A stretch of DNA of 64,000 nt from Affinundibacterium seohonense (GTDB lineage Bacteria > Pseudomonadota > Gammaproteobacteria > Burkholderiales > Burkholderiaceae_D): contig NZ_JACOFW010000018.1 of NCBI RefSeq assembly GCF_014284305.1, forward strand, positions 1-64,000, written 5' to 3'. Positions 45,368 through 55,188 of this stretch are shown here, in pieces. The notes beneath the pieces were generated by a model, which saw only the letters and a list, made by a program, of their open reading frames with translations, was not told where the DNA came from and did not search any database. Each line of letters opens with the position of its first letter. The first letter of the stretch is position 1. The position numbers and the translations under genes are program-made.

Positions 45368-48088
45368 TTACTTTGCCCTACCTAAGTGCTGCAAGAAAAA
45401 GCTTTCATATTTTTTGTGCCAGGCTTTTGGCTTGACGGCACCACCCATACCGTGCTCGCCATCTGGATCAAGGAATAAATCCACTAGACTTTCTTTGCCG
45501 TTTTCCAATAAAGCACGATAGACATTGACAGTATCTTGATACAGGACATTCGGGTCTTGCATGCCATGGACCAGCATCAATGGCTTTTTAAGGCCAGCAG
45601 TCAGCGGCAACAGTGAGTAGCGGCGTAAGTTTGGCTTGCTACGATCCACTTTGCCGATCGTGCGGCCGCTATACCAGCTGTTATAGTTTTCCCATTCGGT
45701 CGGACCTGCACCTGCGATACCTGCAGCGAAGACATCTGGACTGGTGTACATCGTATATTGCGTTTGAAATCCGCCAAAACTCCAACCGTTTAATCCTATA
45801 CGTTTACCATCGACACCCAGTTTCTTTTGCATGTATTTGGCAAGGTCTTCGAGATCCTCGGTTTGCGGTTTACCAACCTGTTCCCAATTGGCGTCGCTGA
45901 ATTTTCGTCCATAATTTGAGTGTCCGCGTGGGTCTACCGCAACTGTCACGTAACCATGTTTCGCAGCCATATACATGCCAAATAAATAGGCAGTTGGTTG
46001 GAAGCTATCGGTCTCGATGATGTGACGATCACCTAGTGGACCGCCATAGGTGTAGACGATAGCAGGGCGATTATCGCTACTGCTCCAGTTTTGCGGTTTG
46101 AAAACATAGGCTTCTATCGTATCGCCGTGACGATTGCGAAAATTGAAGCGTTCAGCTTGTAGTAAATGGATAGCATTCCATTGCGGGTCATGGCTATCTG
46201 TCAGCGTTTTGACGGCAGTTTTATTACTCGTTAAATCGAATAACTTTAATTCTGGACGGCTAGACCATTGTCCTGCCATTGAGGCTAGTCGTTGACCATT
46301 TTCGGCGACTTCCGTGGCACGATGGAAATCGCCAGCCTGACCTACTGCGGTCATTTCACCAGTTACTAGCTTGACTTTGAACACATTCATCGCGGCGAAG
46401 TCATCCTTATTGGCGAGTACGAACATGTCTTGACTATCAGCGGTAAAACCGAGGATACGATGGGCTTCAAAATTTCCTTTTAGTATCGGTGTCGCACTAG
46501 CATTATTCGTCTGAATCACATAGGGTTGGCGGTAGCCGAGTTCATCGAGAACAGCGATTAACTGCTTGCCGTCAGGGGTGAACTGCGGTGACACGACATC
46601 AACCACTTCATGACCGACATTGCCACGGCGTTCAAGCACGATTTTTGGTTTGCTATTGTCATTCGTCGTGCCCAGATAAATACGCAGCAATTCTTTTTCT
46701 CGCTCCCATGTTGAGAAACTATATTGGCTGCCATCTTTCGAGAAAGCGACTTTACTCATTTCAAACCACACATCGCCACCTTCGTTCGTAAAAACAGGGG
46801 TGGGTCGACGCATTGATTCGTCAGTGACTTTACGTATATAAAGGGCGGTCGCAGGGACTGTCCGTTTGTCATCTGAGACTTCACGGTTGACCTTCTTTGC
46901 AGTTGCGAATCGCTCGTTGTAATTCATGATCTCCACCTGGCGACCGGGCGGGGTTTTACCTGGTTCGCCGACAGTCGCACTAGCACTGATGGCCATCCAT
47001 TGTTTGTCTTCGCTTAGGATTGTGCTATTGAGACTGTATTTTTTTTCTACGTCGTCTGCATGAATCAATTCGGGATTGAGTTGACGTAACTTACCATGGC
47101 TAAAACTTGCCGCATAAATACGCTTATCATCCATGTACAAATAGCCGCTATCGTCTGCGGTATATGCAAGGATACGTTCCACTTTATCAGTTTTAGTCAG
47201 TCTCTCGATATGCCCGGTTTTGGCTTGCAAACGGAATAGATCACCACGGTATTGGAAGATTAATTCTTGTGCTGCATTTGCCCAAATGAGGTTTTCTACA
47301 CCAGGATAGAGGTCGGTGTTTTTGAGCTTTTCTTTGGCGAGTTTCTTTTTGAGTTCATCGCGCAGCTCCCATAGTTCTTTATCGACGTCACTCTTTTTTG
47401 CGTTGTCGAGTTGCGCGGACTTGTTGTCAGCCTTATTGTCGGTCTTGTTGTTGGCTTGATCGTCGGACTGATTGTCAGTCTTAGCATCGTTGCCGTTGGC
47501 TTTGCTGACTTTGGTCGCTGCGACGGCGGCTTTTTCTTTCGCTGCTTCTGCATCTTTTTCTGATTTCTTTACCGCATCGCGGGTTTTCTTCTCAGCTAGT
47601 TCTCGCTTGATGTCTTCAATTGCCGCACGTTCCCACTGCAATAAATCCACTTTTTCACCACGTAAGTAGGCCGCCTGTGCTTCGGCTTTGGCTTGACGCT
47701 CATTCAGTTCTTTTTCTTTTTGTAGTAGTTTCTTTTCGAAGCGATCCCAATCTTCAGGAGCATCATAGGTTTTCATCAGCGTTGGTGATGTGATGCGTGT
47801 TGTTTGACCACTCTCGGTATCATGAAGATACAGGTCATTGCCTTCTTCTCCATAGGGATTCCAAGCATAAGCAAGGAAGCGTGCATCTTCACTAAACTTT
47901 AATTGACTAGCGGCTTTACCCGCATAAGATTTACTGCGATAAAGTTGTTCCAGTGTGAGTTCCGAGGCTCTAATTTTTTGGATTTTAACGTCATTGGATT
48001 TGCTGTCGGCATGTGCCAACGGACTACTTAGACAGCTCAAACTTGTATATATCAAGCTAATACTGAGGGCGATGGCCTTCTTTTTCAT
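45368..48088 (-). CDS. Secreted prolyl-oligopeptidase-family (S9) peptidase
   Basis: A 906-residue periplasmic serine peptidase with a signal peptide (about 1-28, HA-DS). The N-terminal part is a beta-propeller region interrupted by a long charged coiled-coil insertion (about 110-265) containing an Asp/Asn/Lys/Gln low-complexity tract near 200-230. The C-terminal alpha/beta-hydrolase domain (about 640-906) has a complete triad: Ser770 (NGWSFGGFQ), Asp845 (HGMQDPNVLYQD) and His879 (DGEHGMGG). S9 enzymes of this kind are dipeptidyl or acylaminoacyl peptidases; the exact specificity is unknown. GGGAG precedes ATG 48088. Confidence 0.9.
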   Translation of the reverse strand: MKKKAIALSISLIYTSLSCLSSPLAHADSKSNDVKIQKIRASELTLEQLYRSKSYAGKAASQLKFSEDARFLAYAWNPYGEEGNDLYLHDTESGQTTRITSPTLMKTYDAPEDWDRFEKKLLQKEKELNERQAKAEAQAAYLRGEKVDLLQWERAAIEDIKRELAEKKTRDAVKKSEKDAEAAKEKAAVAATKVSKANGNDAKTDNQSDDQANNKTDNKADNKSAQLDNAKKSDVDKELWELRDELKKKLAKEKLKNTDLYPGVENLIWANAAQELIFQYRGDLFRLQAKTGHIERLTKTDKVERILAYTADDSGYLYMDDKRIYAASFSHGKLRQLNPELIHADDVEKKYSLNSTILSEDKQWMAISASATVGEPGKTPPGRQVEIMNYNERFATAKKVNREVSDDKRTVPATALYIRKVTDESMRRPTPVFTNEGGDVWFEMSKVAFSKDGSQYSFSTWEREKELLRIYLGTTNDNSKPKIVLERRGNVGHEVVDVVSPQFTPDGKQLIAVLDELGYRQPYVIQTNNASATPILKGNFEAHRILGFTADSQDMFVLANKDDFAAMNVFKVKLVTGEMTAVGQAGDFHRATEVAENGQRLASMAGQWSSRPELKLFDLTSNKTAVKTLTDSHDPQWNAIHLLQAERFNFRNRHGDTIEAYVFKPQNWSSSDNRPAIVYTYGGPLGDRHIIETDSFQPTAYLFGMYMAAKHGYVTVAVDPRGHSNYGRKFSDANWEQVGKPQTEDLEDLAKYMQKKLGVDGKRIGLNGWSFGGFQTQYTMYTSPDVFAAGIAGAGPTEWENYNSWYSGRTIGKVDRSKPNLRRYSLLPLTAGLKKPLMLVHGMQDPNVLYQDTVNVYRALLENGKESLVDLFLDPDGEHGMGGAVKPKAWHKKYESFFLQHLGRAK

Positions 48089-48358
48089 ATTGACTCCCTT
48101 GAGGTGTTCATTTGTTATTTTGTGAAATGTACTTTAATAGCGTATTTCAACTATTTGCCAGTATATTTTTAAGTGTGGATAGACTGGCTTTTGAAGTGAA
48201 AGTTCATACATTTCTTCGTGATGGTGATTGTTGTTTCATTTCACCAGACAGATTTGCTAGAAGAGTGCTGCTTTGTACAGTAGAATTTTGCTTTCGTTTC
48301 GCGATTGCCTTGTTCTAACGCTTTAGCGATTTCCTTTTTTAATCTACAGAAAGTTTTT

Positions 48359-49300
48359 ATGCCAGGTGCTAGCCTTTTAACCCTACTCGACGATATTGCG
48401 ACAGTTTTGGATGACGTAGCTTTGATGACTAAAGTCGCAGCCAAAAAAACGGCAGGTGTGTTAGGCGACGATTTGGCTTTGAATGCTGAACAAGTTAGTG
48501 GTGTACGGGCTGAACGTGAATTGCCCGTGGTGTGGGCTGTGGCGAAAGGATCCTTGATGAATAAAGTGATTCTTGTGCCATTAGCTTTATTGTTGAGTGC
48601 TATTGCGCCATGGGCGATCATGCCATTGTTGATGGTTGGTGGAGCCTATTTGTGCTTTGAAGGATTTGAAAAATTAGCCCATAAGTTTTTGCATAATGAA
48701 GCCGAGGATGAAGCGCATCACCGGGAATTAGTTGAAGCGATTTCGCATGAAGACGTCGATATGGTGCAGTTTGAAAAGGATAAGATCAAAGGAGCGATAC
48801 GTACAGATTTCGTGCTCAGTGGTGAGATCATCATTATTACTTTAGGTACCGTGGCGGAATCGTTGTTTGCTACGCGTGTCGCTGTTCTGGTTGGTGTTAG
48901 TTTGATTATGACGGTGGGTGTTTACGGTTTTGTTGCCTTGATTGTGAAACTGGATGATATGGGATTTTATCTGCAGAGAAATCAGGAGCAATCTTGGTTG
49001 AGAAATATGCAGCGACGCTTGGGTGACGGCTTAGTGGCGTTCGCGCCGCGTTTAATGAAGGCATTAACCGTGATCGGCACCGCAGCGATGTTCTTGGTTG
49101 GTGGTGGGATTTTGTCTCACGGTATTCATGCCGTCAGCGAGTTTTCAAATCAGCTTGCGCATAGTGTGAGTGCAATGGCTTGGATTGGTGGCGTTTTGCA
49201 ATTTGTTATCCCTAGTTTGATTGATGCCGCGTTTGGTATTCTCGCTGGCGCGTTGGTGTTGTTAGGTGTGACTGGCTTTCAAAAAGTCCTTAAGAAGTAG
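48359..49300 (+). CDS. DUF808 (YedI-like) inner-membrane protein
   Basis: A 313-residue membrane protein. The opening PGASLLTLLDDIATVLDDVALMTKVAAKKTAGVLGDDLALNAEQVSG and four or more transmembrane segments (near 68-95, 160-195, 225-250 and 280-305) are characteristic of DUF808. It is widely conserved with no proven function. AGAAAG precedes ATG 48359; an in-frame TTG at 48305 is less likely. It is divergent from the S9 peptidase. Confidence 0.85.
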   Translation: MPGASLLTLLDDIATVLDDVALMTKVAAKKTAGVLGDDLALNAEQVSGVRAERELPVVWAVAKGSLMNKVILVPLALLLSAIAPWAIMPLLMVGGAYLCFEGFEKLAHKFLHNEAEDEAHHRELVEAISHEDVDMVQFEKDKIKGAIRTDFVLSGEIIIITLGTVAESLFATRVAVLVGVSLIMTVGVYGFVALIVKLDDMGFYLQRNQEQSWLRNMQRRLGDGLVAFAPRLMKALTVIGTAAMFLVGGGILSHGIHAVSEFSNQLAHSVSAMAWIGGVLQFVIPSLIDAAFGILAGALVLLGVTGFQKVLKK

Positions 49301-49324
49301 GCTTTAACATTATTTAGTTTGGTA

Positions 49325-49358
49325 AAGGCGAAGGGTGCGGGCATCTTTCGCCTTTTTC
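49325..49358 (+). terminator. Terminator after the DUF808 gene
   Basis: GGCGAAG and CTTTCGCC pair with one bulge around GGTGCGGGCAT, followed by a T-run. Confidence 0.65.
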
Positions 49359-49364
49359 ATTGTT

Positions 49365-49477
49365 AAAAACGGGTATGTCATAACAAGTTATTCGTACTTC
49401 GTCGCTTTCCGTTTTTCGTACTTCATTCTTATCTTTATATTGTGCAGGTATGACAGTTTTTCATAAAAACGAGTATG
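49365..49477. repeat. Paired short direct repeats upstream of the NatAB-like operon
   Basis: AAAAACGGGTATG at 49365-49377 recurs as AAAAACGAGTATG at 49465-49477, exactly 100 bases on. Between them TTCGTACTTC occurs twice (49391-49400 and 49415-49424, 24 bases apart). These could be regulator-binding sites for the ABC operon that starts at 49535. No promoter is assigned. Confidence 0.4.
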
Positions 49478-49534
49478 AATATGAGATTGAGAATTCAGTT
49501 AATTGAAGACACAAAGTTTTAAGAGAGGTTAGCA

Positions 49535-50497
49535 ATGATAAGTATAGAAGTTGATCGGGTTGAGAAAACATATAGCACCGTACAGGCGGTACAAGCGCTC
49601 AGTTTTAAGGTCGAGGCTGGAACTATTTTTGCTTTGTTAGGGCCAAATGGTGCGGGTAAATCGTCCTTGATTCGGATGTTGGTTGGCTTGACGATGGCCG
49701 ATGCGGGAGAAATCCGAATTTTTGAAAATGGCGAAAGGATAGGCAAAATTCCGGAAACGAGTTTTGCTTACCTACCGGAAGATCGTGGTTTATACCCTGA
49801 TAAAACGGTCACCGACAATCTCACTTACATTGGTAAATTGCGTGGCTTAAGTCAAACGCAAATCAGTGAGCAGCTTGCGATCTGGCTGCCGCGTTTTGAT
49901 CTGATGGATAAAGTTAAAGATAATCTGAGCAAGTTATCCAAGGGCAATCAGCAAAAAGTGCAATTGATTAGTTGCTTGATACATCGGCCGCAATTATTGA
50001 TTTTGGATGAGCCGTTTTCAGGATTGGATCCGATTAATCAAGAGCATGTGTTGAGCATACTGAATGAGCTCAAGCAAAGCGGCACCACTATCATCCTGAG
50101 TGCACATCAAATGGCATTGGTCGAGCGTCTGGCCGATGGCATGCTACTACTGAACAAAGGCCAACAAGTTGCGCTTGGTAGTTTGTCAGAAGTGATCGCG
50201 CAATTAAGCCCGGAAAAGTATTACCAACTGAATTTTGCACAAGCGATCGCGGGCGACGCGATTGCCGCCTGTGCCGCTGTGAAAACAGTCGAGATTACGA
50301 GCTCCACGCAATTCATTGTGCAAATGCATGAAGGCGCCAGCGTCAATCAGCTCCTGCAACAGGTGATGGCGCTTGGTGAATTGTTAGATTTTGGTCGAAT
50401 TCAAGCCAACCTTCACGAACTATATTTAACCGCGGTGCAAGCACATAATGCGCAGCATCCTTTGCAGGGGCTCAGTAACAAAGGAGACCTGACATGA
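49535..50497 (+). CDS. ABC transporter ATP-binding protein (NatA/CcmA-like)
   Basis: A 320-residue ATPase with Walker A GPNGAGKSS (near 37-45), signature LSKGNQQKVQLI, Walker B LLILDEPFSGLDP and switch ILSAHQMALVE, plus a C-terminal domain (about 235-320) of the DUF4162 type. It pairs with the permease gene that overlaps its end by four bases (ATGA). The layout matches NatAB-type exporters (sodium, antibiotic or lipid export); the substrate is unknown. GAGAGG precedes ATG 49535. Confidence 0.92.
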   Translation: MISIEVDRVEKTYSTVQAVQALSFKVEAGTIFALLGPNGAGKSSLIRMLVGLTMADAGEIRIFENGERIGKIPETSFAYLPEDRGLYPDKTVTDNLTYIGKLRGLSQTQISEQLAIWLPRFDLMDKVKDNLSKLSKGNQQKVQLISCLIHRPQLLILDEPFSGLDPINQEHVLSILNELKQSGTTIILSAHQMALVERLADGMLLLNKGQQVALGSLSEVIAQLSPEKYYQLNFAQAIAGDAIAACAAVKTVEITSSTQFIVQMHEGASVNQLLQQVMALGELLDFGRIQANLHELYLTAVQAHNAQHPLQGLSNKGDLT

Positions 50498-51663
50498 CGA
50501 CATGGAATATCGCGGTGTTTGAATTCAAACGCTATTTCAAATGGAAGCAAGAAATTATTTCTATTGTCCTGATGCTCGTAGGTATGGGCTTTTCATTTGT
50601 CTGGCCGCATGTCAAAGGATTCTTAGACAAAGACTATCAAGTCGCTGTGATCGGCGTGAGCCATTTACCTAAACTGGAGGGTTTTCAATTCAGTGAAATT
50701 AGTCCCGACACGAAAAGCCAGGTAATGAAAAATATAGGAGACAGCTGGCATGCCGTGATTGAAATCGATAACGGACAAGTACAACTTACCTTAAAGGAAA
50801 AAGCCAGTTGGCAAGCCAAGTTAAAAGCCAACTTACAAAGCTGGCAGCAAGAACGCCAAATTGCGCAGTTGCCTTTGACTGCACAACAACGGCAGCAAAT
50901 CACTCAGCTTCCAGAGATCAAAACGGTAATGTTGACGCCAGAAAAGGATGATAAGGATGAGAAAGGTCGTGCTTTATTGAGTGGCGCTCTGCTTTTTCTT
51001 TTGATCATGGGAATTTTTTCTGGGTTCGGCTATCTTTTTACTGGTATCACCAGCGAAAAGCAAAATCGCGTGACCGAACAATTGTTAACCTTGATTACAC
51101 CTTCACAATGGATACAGGGAAAAATTCTGGGCATTTCTTTGTTCTGTTTAAAGACCATGCTGACCTACGGCATTTTGTTTTTTGCCGTGATTCAAGGCGC
51201 AGCCGTGATCGCTGGTAAGCCAGATGTCAGTATTCCTGTGACGGCTTTTCAGCTGTTGAGTACGCTCTTATTTGTCATTTTAGGATTGTTGTTGGTGAAT
51301 AGTTTTATGGCAGCTTTTGCTGCGACGATCGATGATCCTAACCACTCTAGTCGTAGCATCATGATGTTTTTGCCCGCATTGCCGGTTGGGCTCGCTTACA
51401 GCGGCATTGATAATGCAGAAGGCATGATGATGCAAGTCTTGAGTGTGTTTCCGTTGACTTCGTTTGCCGCGATGCCGTTACGGATGGCGCACACTGAAGT
51501 ACCGATGTGGCAGTGGTTGTTAGCAGTTAGCTTGTTGCTCGCCTGTTTGTGGTGGTTCAAGTCTGCGGCAACGCGGGTCTTTACATTGGGAATACGTATG
51601 TATGGTAAAGAGCCTAGTTGGAAACAACTGTTGGAGACTTTCTTGTTCCCGGTAAAGCACTAG
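50494..51663 (+). CDS. ABC-2 type permease (NatB-like)
   Basis: A 389-residue permease with one N-terminal helix (about 20-38), a large extracytoplasmic domain (about 40-160, DYQVAVIGVSHLPKLEG onward), then about five helices (near 163-185, 220-245, 260-285, 290-310 and 335-355) and a GYLFTGITSEKQNRVTEQLLTLITP loop typical of the ABC-2/NatB family. It overlaps the ATPase gene (ATGA), so the two form one exporter. Confidence 0.9.
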   Translation: MTTWNIAVFEFKRYFKWKQEIISIVLMLVGMGFSFVWPHVKGFLDKDYQVAVIGVSHLPKLEGFQFSEISPDTKSQVMKNIGDSWHAVIEIDNGQVQLTLKEKASWQAKLKANLQSWQQERQIAQLPLTAQQRQQITQLPEIKTVMLTPEKDDKDEKGRALLSGALLFLLIMGIFSGFGYLFTGITSEKQNRVTEQLLTLITPSQWIQGKILGISLFCLKTMLTYGILFFAVIQGAAVIAGKPDVSIPVTAFQLLSTLLFVILGLLLVNSFMAAFAATIDDPNHSSRSIMMFLPALPVGLAYSGIDNAEGMMMQVLSVFPLTSFAAMPLRMAHTEVPMWQWLLAVSLLLACLWWFKSAATRVFTLGIRMYGKEPSWKQLLETFLFPVKH

Positions 51664-51685
51664 TGTTTTACTTTTTCTAGAACAA

Positions 51686-51720
51686 ACGGCACCTGATTTG
51701 TCCGGTGCCATTCTTTTTAG
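51686..51720 (+). terminator. Weak terminator after the NatB-like gene
   Basis: GGCACC and GGTGCC form a 6-bp stem with a 10-base loop, followed by ATTCTTTTT. The stem is short. Confidence 0.4.
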
Positions 51721-51745
51721 AGCTGCCTATGTTCGATTTTTGCTC

Positions 51746-52663
51746 TTAGTCTTTGCGTGTAAATTGCTGATCAATTTGCATAACCGCTTTCTGTAAAAAA
51801 GCGATGCAGGCATCAAAGAACTTGGGATTGATTTTGTCAAAAGTATCGGTCGGCTTGTGATAATCGGCATGATCTTCGACACCAAAGTATAAATGTGGGA
51901 TTCCGGCTTGAAAAAAGGCGTAGTGATCGGATTGCGGTGTCCAGTCATTGCTGCCTTGCTCTGGGCGGTCGTGGTCAAACAATACCTTGATGTCATCGCT
52001 CGTATTCAGGGTTTGCAGTATAGGTTTGAGGGTCGGGTTTTGATAGGTTCCACTGACAAATAATTCTTTTTTATCGCCGCGCGCGATCATGTCGAAATTC
52101 AAATTCGCTGCGATGTCTTTGCGTGGAATGATGCCTTCCTTCACGAAGGCATGCGCGCCTAAAAGTCCACGTTCTTCACCATCAAAAAATGCGTAAACGA
52201 TATGATGTTTGGTTGATGAATCTTTCAAATTTTGTGCGACTGCCAGCACCCCAGCTACGCCAGAAGCATTGTCGTCTGCACCGTAATAGATCTTGTTATT
52301 ATTGACTCCGATATGGTCATAATGCGCAGACACGACTAGATATTTGGCTGCCGGATTTTGTTTTGCGTACTGGCAGGCTAAGATATTTTTTCCTTGTGTC
52401 GCTTGTTTCAGCTTATTGACTTTGAATTCGTGGACATAGTTTCCACCGCAAGGCTTAAGCCCTAATTCTGTGATTCGCTTAATGATGTACTCACGCGCCA
52501 AGGCATTGCCTGCGCTGCCAATTTCTCGACCTTGCATCGCTTCGCTAGCCAAGTACTGTACGTCTTGCATGGCTTGCGAAGAGTTTGATTGTGCCAAACT
52601 AGTAGCGCTTACCAGTAATGCGCACAAACTGAAGATAAATCGAACTGAGAGATGGTTACGCAT
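51746..52663 (-). CDS. Secreted M28-family zinc aminopeptidase
   Basis: A 305-residue periplasmic metallopeptidase with a signal peptide (about 1-24, LA-QS). The M28 zinc-site residues are all seen: His in SAHYDHIG, Asp in YYGADDNASGVAG, Glu pair in AFFDGEERGLLGA, Asp in NLNFDMIARG, and the late His in LYFGVEDHADYHKPTDT. It likely removes N-terminal residues from peptides. Single gene, convergent with the NatAB operon. Confidence 0.9.
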   Translation of the reverse strand: MRNHLSVRFIFSLCALLVSATSLAQSNSSQAMQDVQYLASEAMQGREIGSAGNALAREYIIKRITELGLKPCGGNYVHEFKVNKLKQATQGKNILACQYAKQNPAAKYLVVSAHYDHIGVNNNKIYYGADDNASGVAGVLAVAQNLKDSSTKHHIVYAFFDGEERGLLGAHAFVKEGIIPRKDIAANLNFDMIARGDKKELFVSGTYQNPTLKPILQTLNTSDDIKVLFDHDRPEQGSNDWTPQSDHYAFFQAGIPHLYFGVEDHADYHKPTDTFDKINPKFFDACIAFLQKAVMQIDQQFTRKD

Positions 52664-52728
52664 AATGAACTGGAGAGTGAATGGAATAGAGCTTAGTGGC
52701 GACGATACAGATTAAGTTCCCGACGAAT

Positions 52729-52765
52729 AAAAAAGCCTGCGAGGCTGTTTGACCTCGCAGGCTTT
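52729..52765 (-). terminator. Terminator after sodB
   Basis: AAAGCCTGCGAGG and CCTCGCAGGCTTT form a perfect 13-bp stem around CTGTTTGA, with a T-run on the minus strand, just after the sodB stop. Confidence 0.9.
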
Positions 52766-52781
52766 GATGAAGCGAATTTTA

Positions 52782-53360
52782 TTATGCGAAATTAGCTGCA
52801 GCAAAATCCCAGTTCACTAAGGCCCAGAATGCTTCCAAATACTTTGGACGTGCATTGCGGTAATCGATGTAGTAAGCATGTTCCCACAAATCACAAGTAA
52901 CCAAAGGCTTGTCTGTCGTTGTCAGTGGTGTTGCAGCATTCGATGTGTTGACGATGTCTAAGCTACCGTCAGCTTTTTTTACTAACCATGTCCAGCTGGA
53001 ACCGAAGTTGCCGACGCAGGATTTGGTGAAGGCGTCTTTGAATGCGTCAAAAGAACCCCATTTTGCATTGATGGCATCTGCTAATGCGCCACTTGGTGTG
53101 CCGCCGCCGTTTGGTTTTAAACCATTCCAGTAGAAAGTGTGATTCCAAATTTGCGCAGCATTATTGAAAACACCGCCAGAAGATTTCTGGACGATTTCTT
53201 CCAATGTGGAATTTTCAAACTCGGTACCTTTGATCAGATTGTTCAAATTGGTTACATAAGTTTGGTGATGCTTACCATAATGGTATTCCAATGTTTCTTG
53301 AGAAATGTGTGGAGCCAAAGCGTCGATGGCGTATGGTAAAGCTGGCAAAGTATGTTCCAT
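52782..53360 (-). CDS. sodB: Superoxide dismutase, iron type
   Basis: Converts superoxide to hydrogen peroxide and oxygen in the cytoplasm. The 192 residues carry the four metal ligands His27, His74, Asp157 and His161 ([11 protein letters not shown]). The [11 protein letters not shown] motif with Gln70 is the iron-type signature (manganese enzymes have Gly here). AAGGAT precedes ATG 53360; the longer in-frame start at 53393 is unlikely. It lies downstream of xseA in the same direction and ends at a strong terminator. Confidence 0.96.
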   Translation of the reverse strand: MEHTLPALPYAIDALAPHISQETLEYHYGKHHQTYVTNLNNLIKGTEFENSTLEEIVQKSSGGVFNNAAQIWNHTFYWNGLKPNGGGTPSGALADAINAKWGSFDAFKDAFTKSCVGNFGSSWTWLVKKADGSLDIVNTSNAATPLTTTDKPLVTCDLWEHAYYIDYRNARPKYLEAFWALVNWDFAAANFA

Positions 53361-53478
53361 GGCAGATCCTTTTAGATTGTCGAAATGATGCAAAAGAGTA
53401 GTGCAAAAGCCTCATCCTGTTTTGAAAAAACAGTAGCGAGAAAAGCAGCATTGTAAGCTTTTGTCTGAATGCTTGCAG

Positions 53479-54846
53479 CTAATCTACAGATTTCTGCTTT
53501 TTTACAGTTGCAATTTTTAGTTCGCCCACATCCTGTGCTGTGCGTAAGTGCAGGACATCACCAGTATCAATTTGTTCGACACTGCGGATAAATTGACCGT
53601 CGGCTTGTTGCAAAATTACGTAACCCCGCTCTAAGGTGCGCTGCGGATTGAGCATGTCGAGTTTGTCTTGCAGACTAGCCAAACTGGCCTGATGCAGCTG
53701 TAATCGATGCCGCATGCCGGTGCGCAATTGCATCTGTTTATACTCAAGTTGTCTTTGACGATCTTGGATATTTGGTCGTTTCTGGGTTAGCCTTGTCTCT
53801 AACTGCAACAGCCGATTTTGCGCTGCCTGCAACGGCCTGAGTACGGCAAAGCGCAAACTTTGCGCACATTGATTTATTTGCTGGCGCTTCGATGTTAATG
53901 CGGAACTTGGGCTTTGCAGGCGATGGCTTAGCCAGTCTAGATTTTGCGCTTGGCTATCAAGCTGACGACGCATCTGCCGTTGCATTACATTTTGCCATTG
54001 GTTTAGGTTGGCGATCCAGTCTGTGCGTGGTGTTGCCGCCATTTCTGCCGCTGCAGTTGGCGTTGGCGCGCGTAAATCTGCAACAAAGTCTGCGATAGTG
54101 AAATCCGTCTCATGCCCGACGCCACTGATGATCGGCAATTCGCAATGGGCAATGGTGCGCGCCAGAATCTCTTCATTGAACGCCCACAAATCTTCGATGC
54201 TGCCACCACCACGGCAAACGATCAGCAATTCACATCGGTTGTCAGCATCCGCCTGCGCGACCATTTGTGCAATTTTTGCAGCCGCACCTTCACCCTGTAC
54301 TGGGCAAGGATAAATGATCAACTCAATGTGTGGTGCACGTCTTTGTAAAGCTGTGATGACATCGCGTAAAGCTGCCGCATTCGGACTGGTGATGATGCCT
54401 ATGCGTCTGACAAAACTTGGAATTGGCTTTTTTCGTTCTTGGTCAAATAAACCTTCTGCGGCGAGTTTGGCTTTTAGTTGTAAAAAAGCCTCGTATAAAT
54501 TCCCAACGCCAGCACGCCTGATCGCTTCTACGTTAATTTGATAGTCGCCACGTGGCGCATACAGACCAACTAGCGCACGCACTTCAACTTTGTCGCCTTC
54601 GCGTGGCGTGAAGCTAGCGTATTGCGCTCGACCACGAAACATGACAGCCCTTACTTGTGCAGCGCTATCTTTGAGCGTGAAGTACCAATGTCCAGATGCG
54701 GCGCGGGTGAAATTGGAAATTTCACCAGAAACCCACGTCAATGGGAAGTTTCGTTCCAATAATTGCGCGACAGCTTGGTTTAGGGCCGAAACTGGTATGA
54801 CAGACTCGGATTTTTGCGGGATTTGAGGTGGAAAAGTTGATGCCAT
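53479..54846 (-). CDS. xseA: Exodeoxyribonuclease VII large subunit
   Basis: Catalytic subunit of the single-strand-specific exonuclease VII. The 455 residues have the N-terminal OB fold (SALNQAVAQLLERNFPLTWVSGEISNFTRAASGHWYFTLKD), the catalytic domain with RIGIITSPNAAALRDVI and CRGGGSIEDLWAFNEE, ISGVGHETDFTIADFVADLRAPTPTAAAE, and the C-terminal long coiled coil, ending near LERGYVILQQADG. It is in the common Burkholderiales position upstream of sodB, divergent from exbB. The small subunit gene xseB is not in the window. ATG 54846 is chosen over an in-frame GTG at 54873. Confidence 0.95.
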   Translation of the reverse strand: MASTFPPQIPQKSESVIPVSALNQAVAQLLERNFPLTWVSGEISNFTRAASGHWYFTLKDSAAQVRAVMFRGRAQYASFTPREGDKVEVRALVGLYAPRGDYQINVEAIRRAGVGNLYEAFLQLKAKLAAEGLFDQERKKPIPSFVRRIGIITSPNAAALRDVITALQRRAPHIELIIYPCPVQGEGAAAKIAQMVAQADADNRCELLIVCRGGGSIEDLWAFNEEILARTIAHCELPIISGVGHETDFTIADFVADLRAPTPTAAAEMAATPRTDWIANLNQWQNVMQRQMRRQLDSQAQNLDWLSHRLQSPSSALTSKRQQINQCAQSLRFAVLRPLQAAQNRLLQLETRLTQKRPNIQDRQRQLEYKQMQLRTGMRHRLQLHQASLASLQDKLDMLNPQRTLERGYVILQQADGQFIRSVEQIDTGDVLHLRTAQDVGELKIATVKKQKSVD

Positions 54847-54940
54847 AAGCCTAGTAACAAGAAAGCTGTCCACAGATCGTGAAAAGTAGGCGCAAGCATG
54901 TCATGCGCCTTGCCTCCTGTCAAAAATAATTTAGAAGGTC

Positions 54941-55020
54941 TTTGTAAGTAATTGATTTTTAAGTGTTTAATTACATTAAGTTTTATCTTTAAATCTTTAG
55001 TTAGCAGATTTTGCTACGAA
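54941..55020. other. AT-rich tract next to the DnaA-box cluster
   Basis: A run of mostly A/T sequence (TTTAATTACATTAAG, TTTTATCTTTAAATCTTTAG) immediately left of the first DnaA boxes. It resembles the easily melted element of a replication origin, but this is judged by composition only. Confidence 0.4.
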
Positions 55021-55121
55021 AAATGAAGGCGAGAATAGGAAATTTTTGTGCTTATGCACAAAGTTATCCACAGGAAATTAGATGCCTCGATGAAAAAGTG
55101 CTTGAGTGAAATAAAGTAGGG

Positions 55122-55144
55122 CCCTGCCTTTTTTTGTGGCAGGG
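55122..55144. other. GC-rich hairpin within the DnaA-box region
   Basis: CCCTGCC (55122-55128) pairs with GGCAGGG (55138-55144) around a T-rich 9-base loop. There is no T-run after the stem, so it is not a typical terminator. It lies between the first and second DnaA-box modules. Confidence 0.4.
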
Positions 55145-55188
55145 TAACAATATTCTTTAAAATCATGGGCTTAGCATCATGTGCCCGG

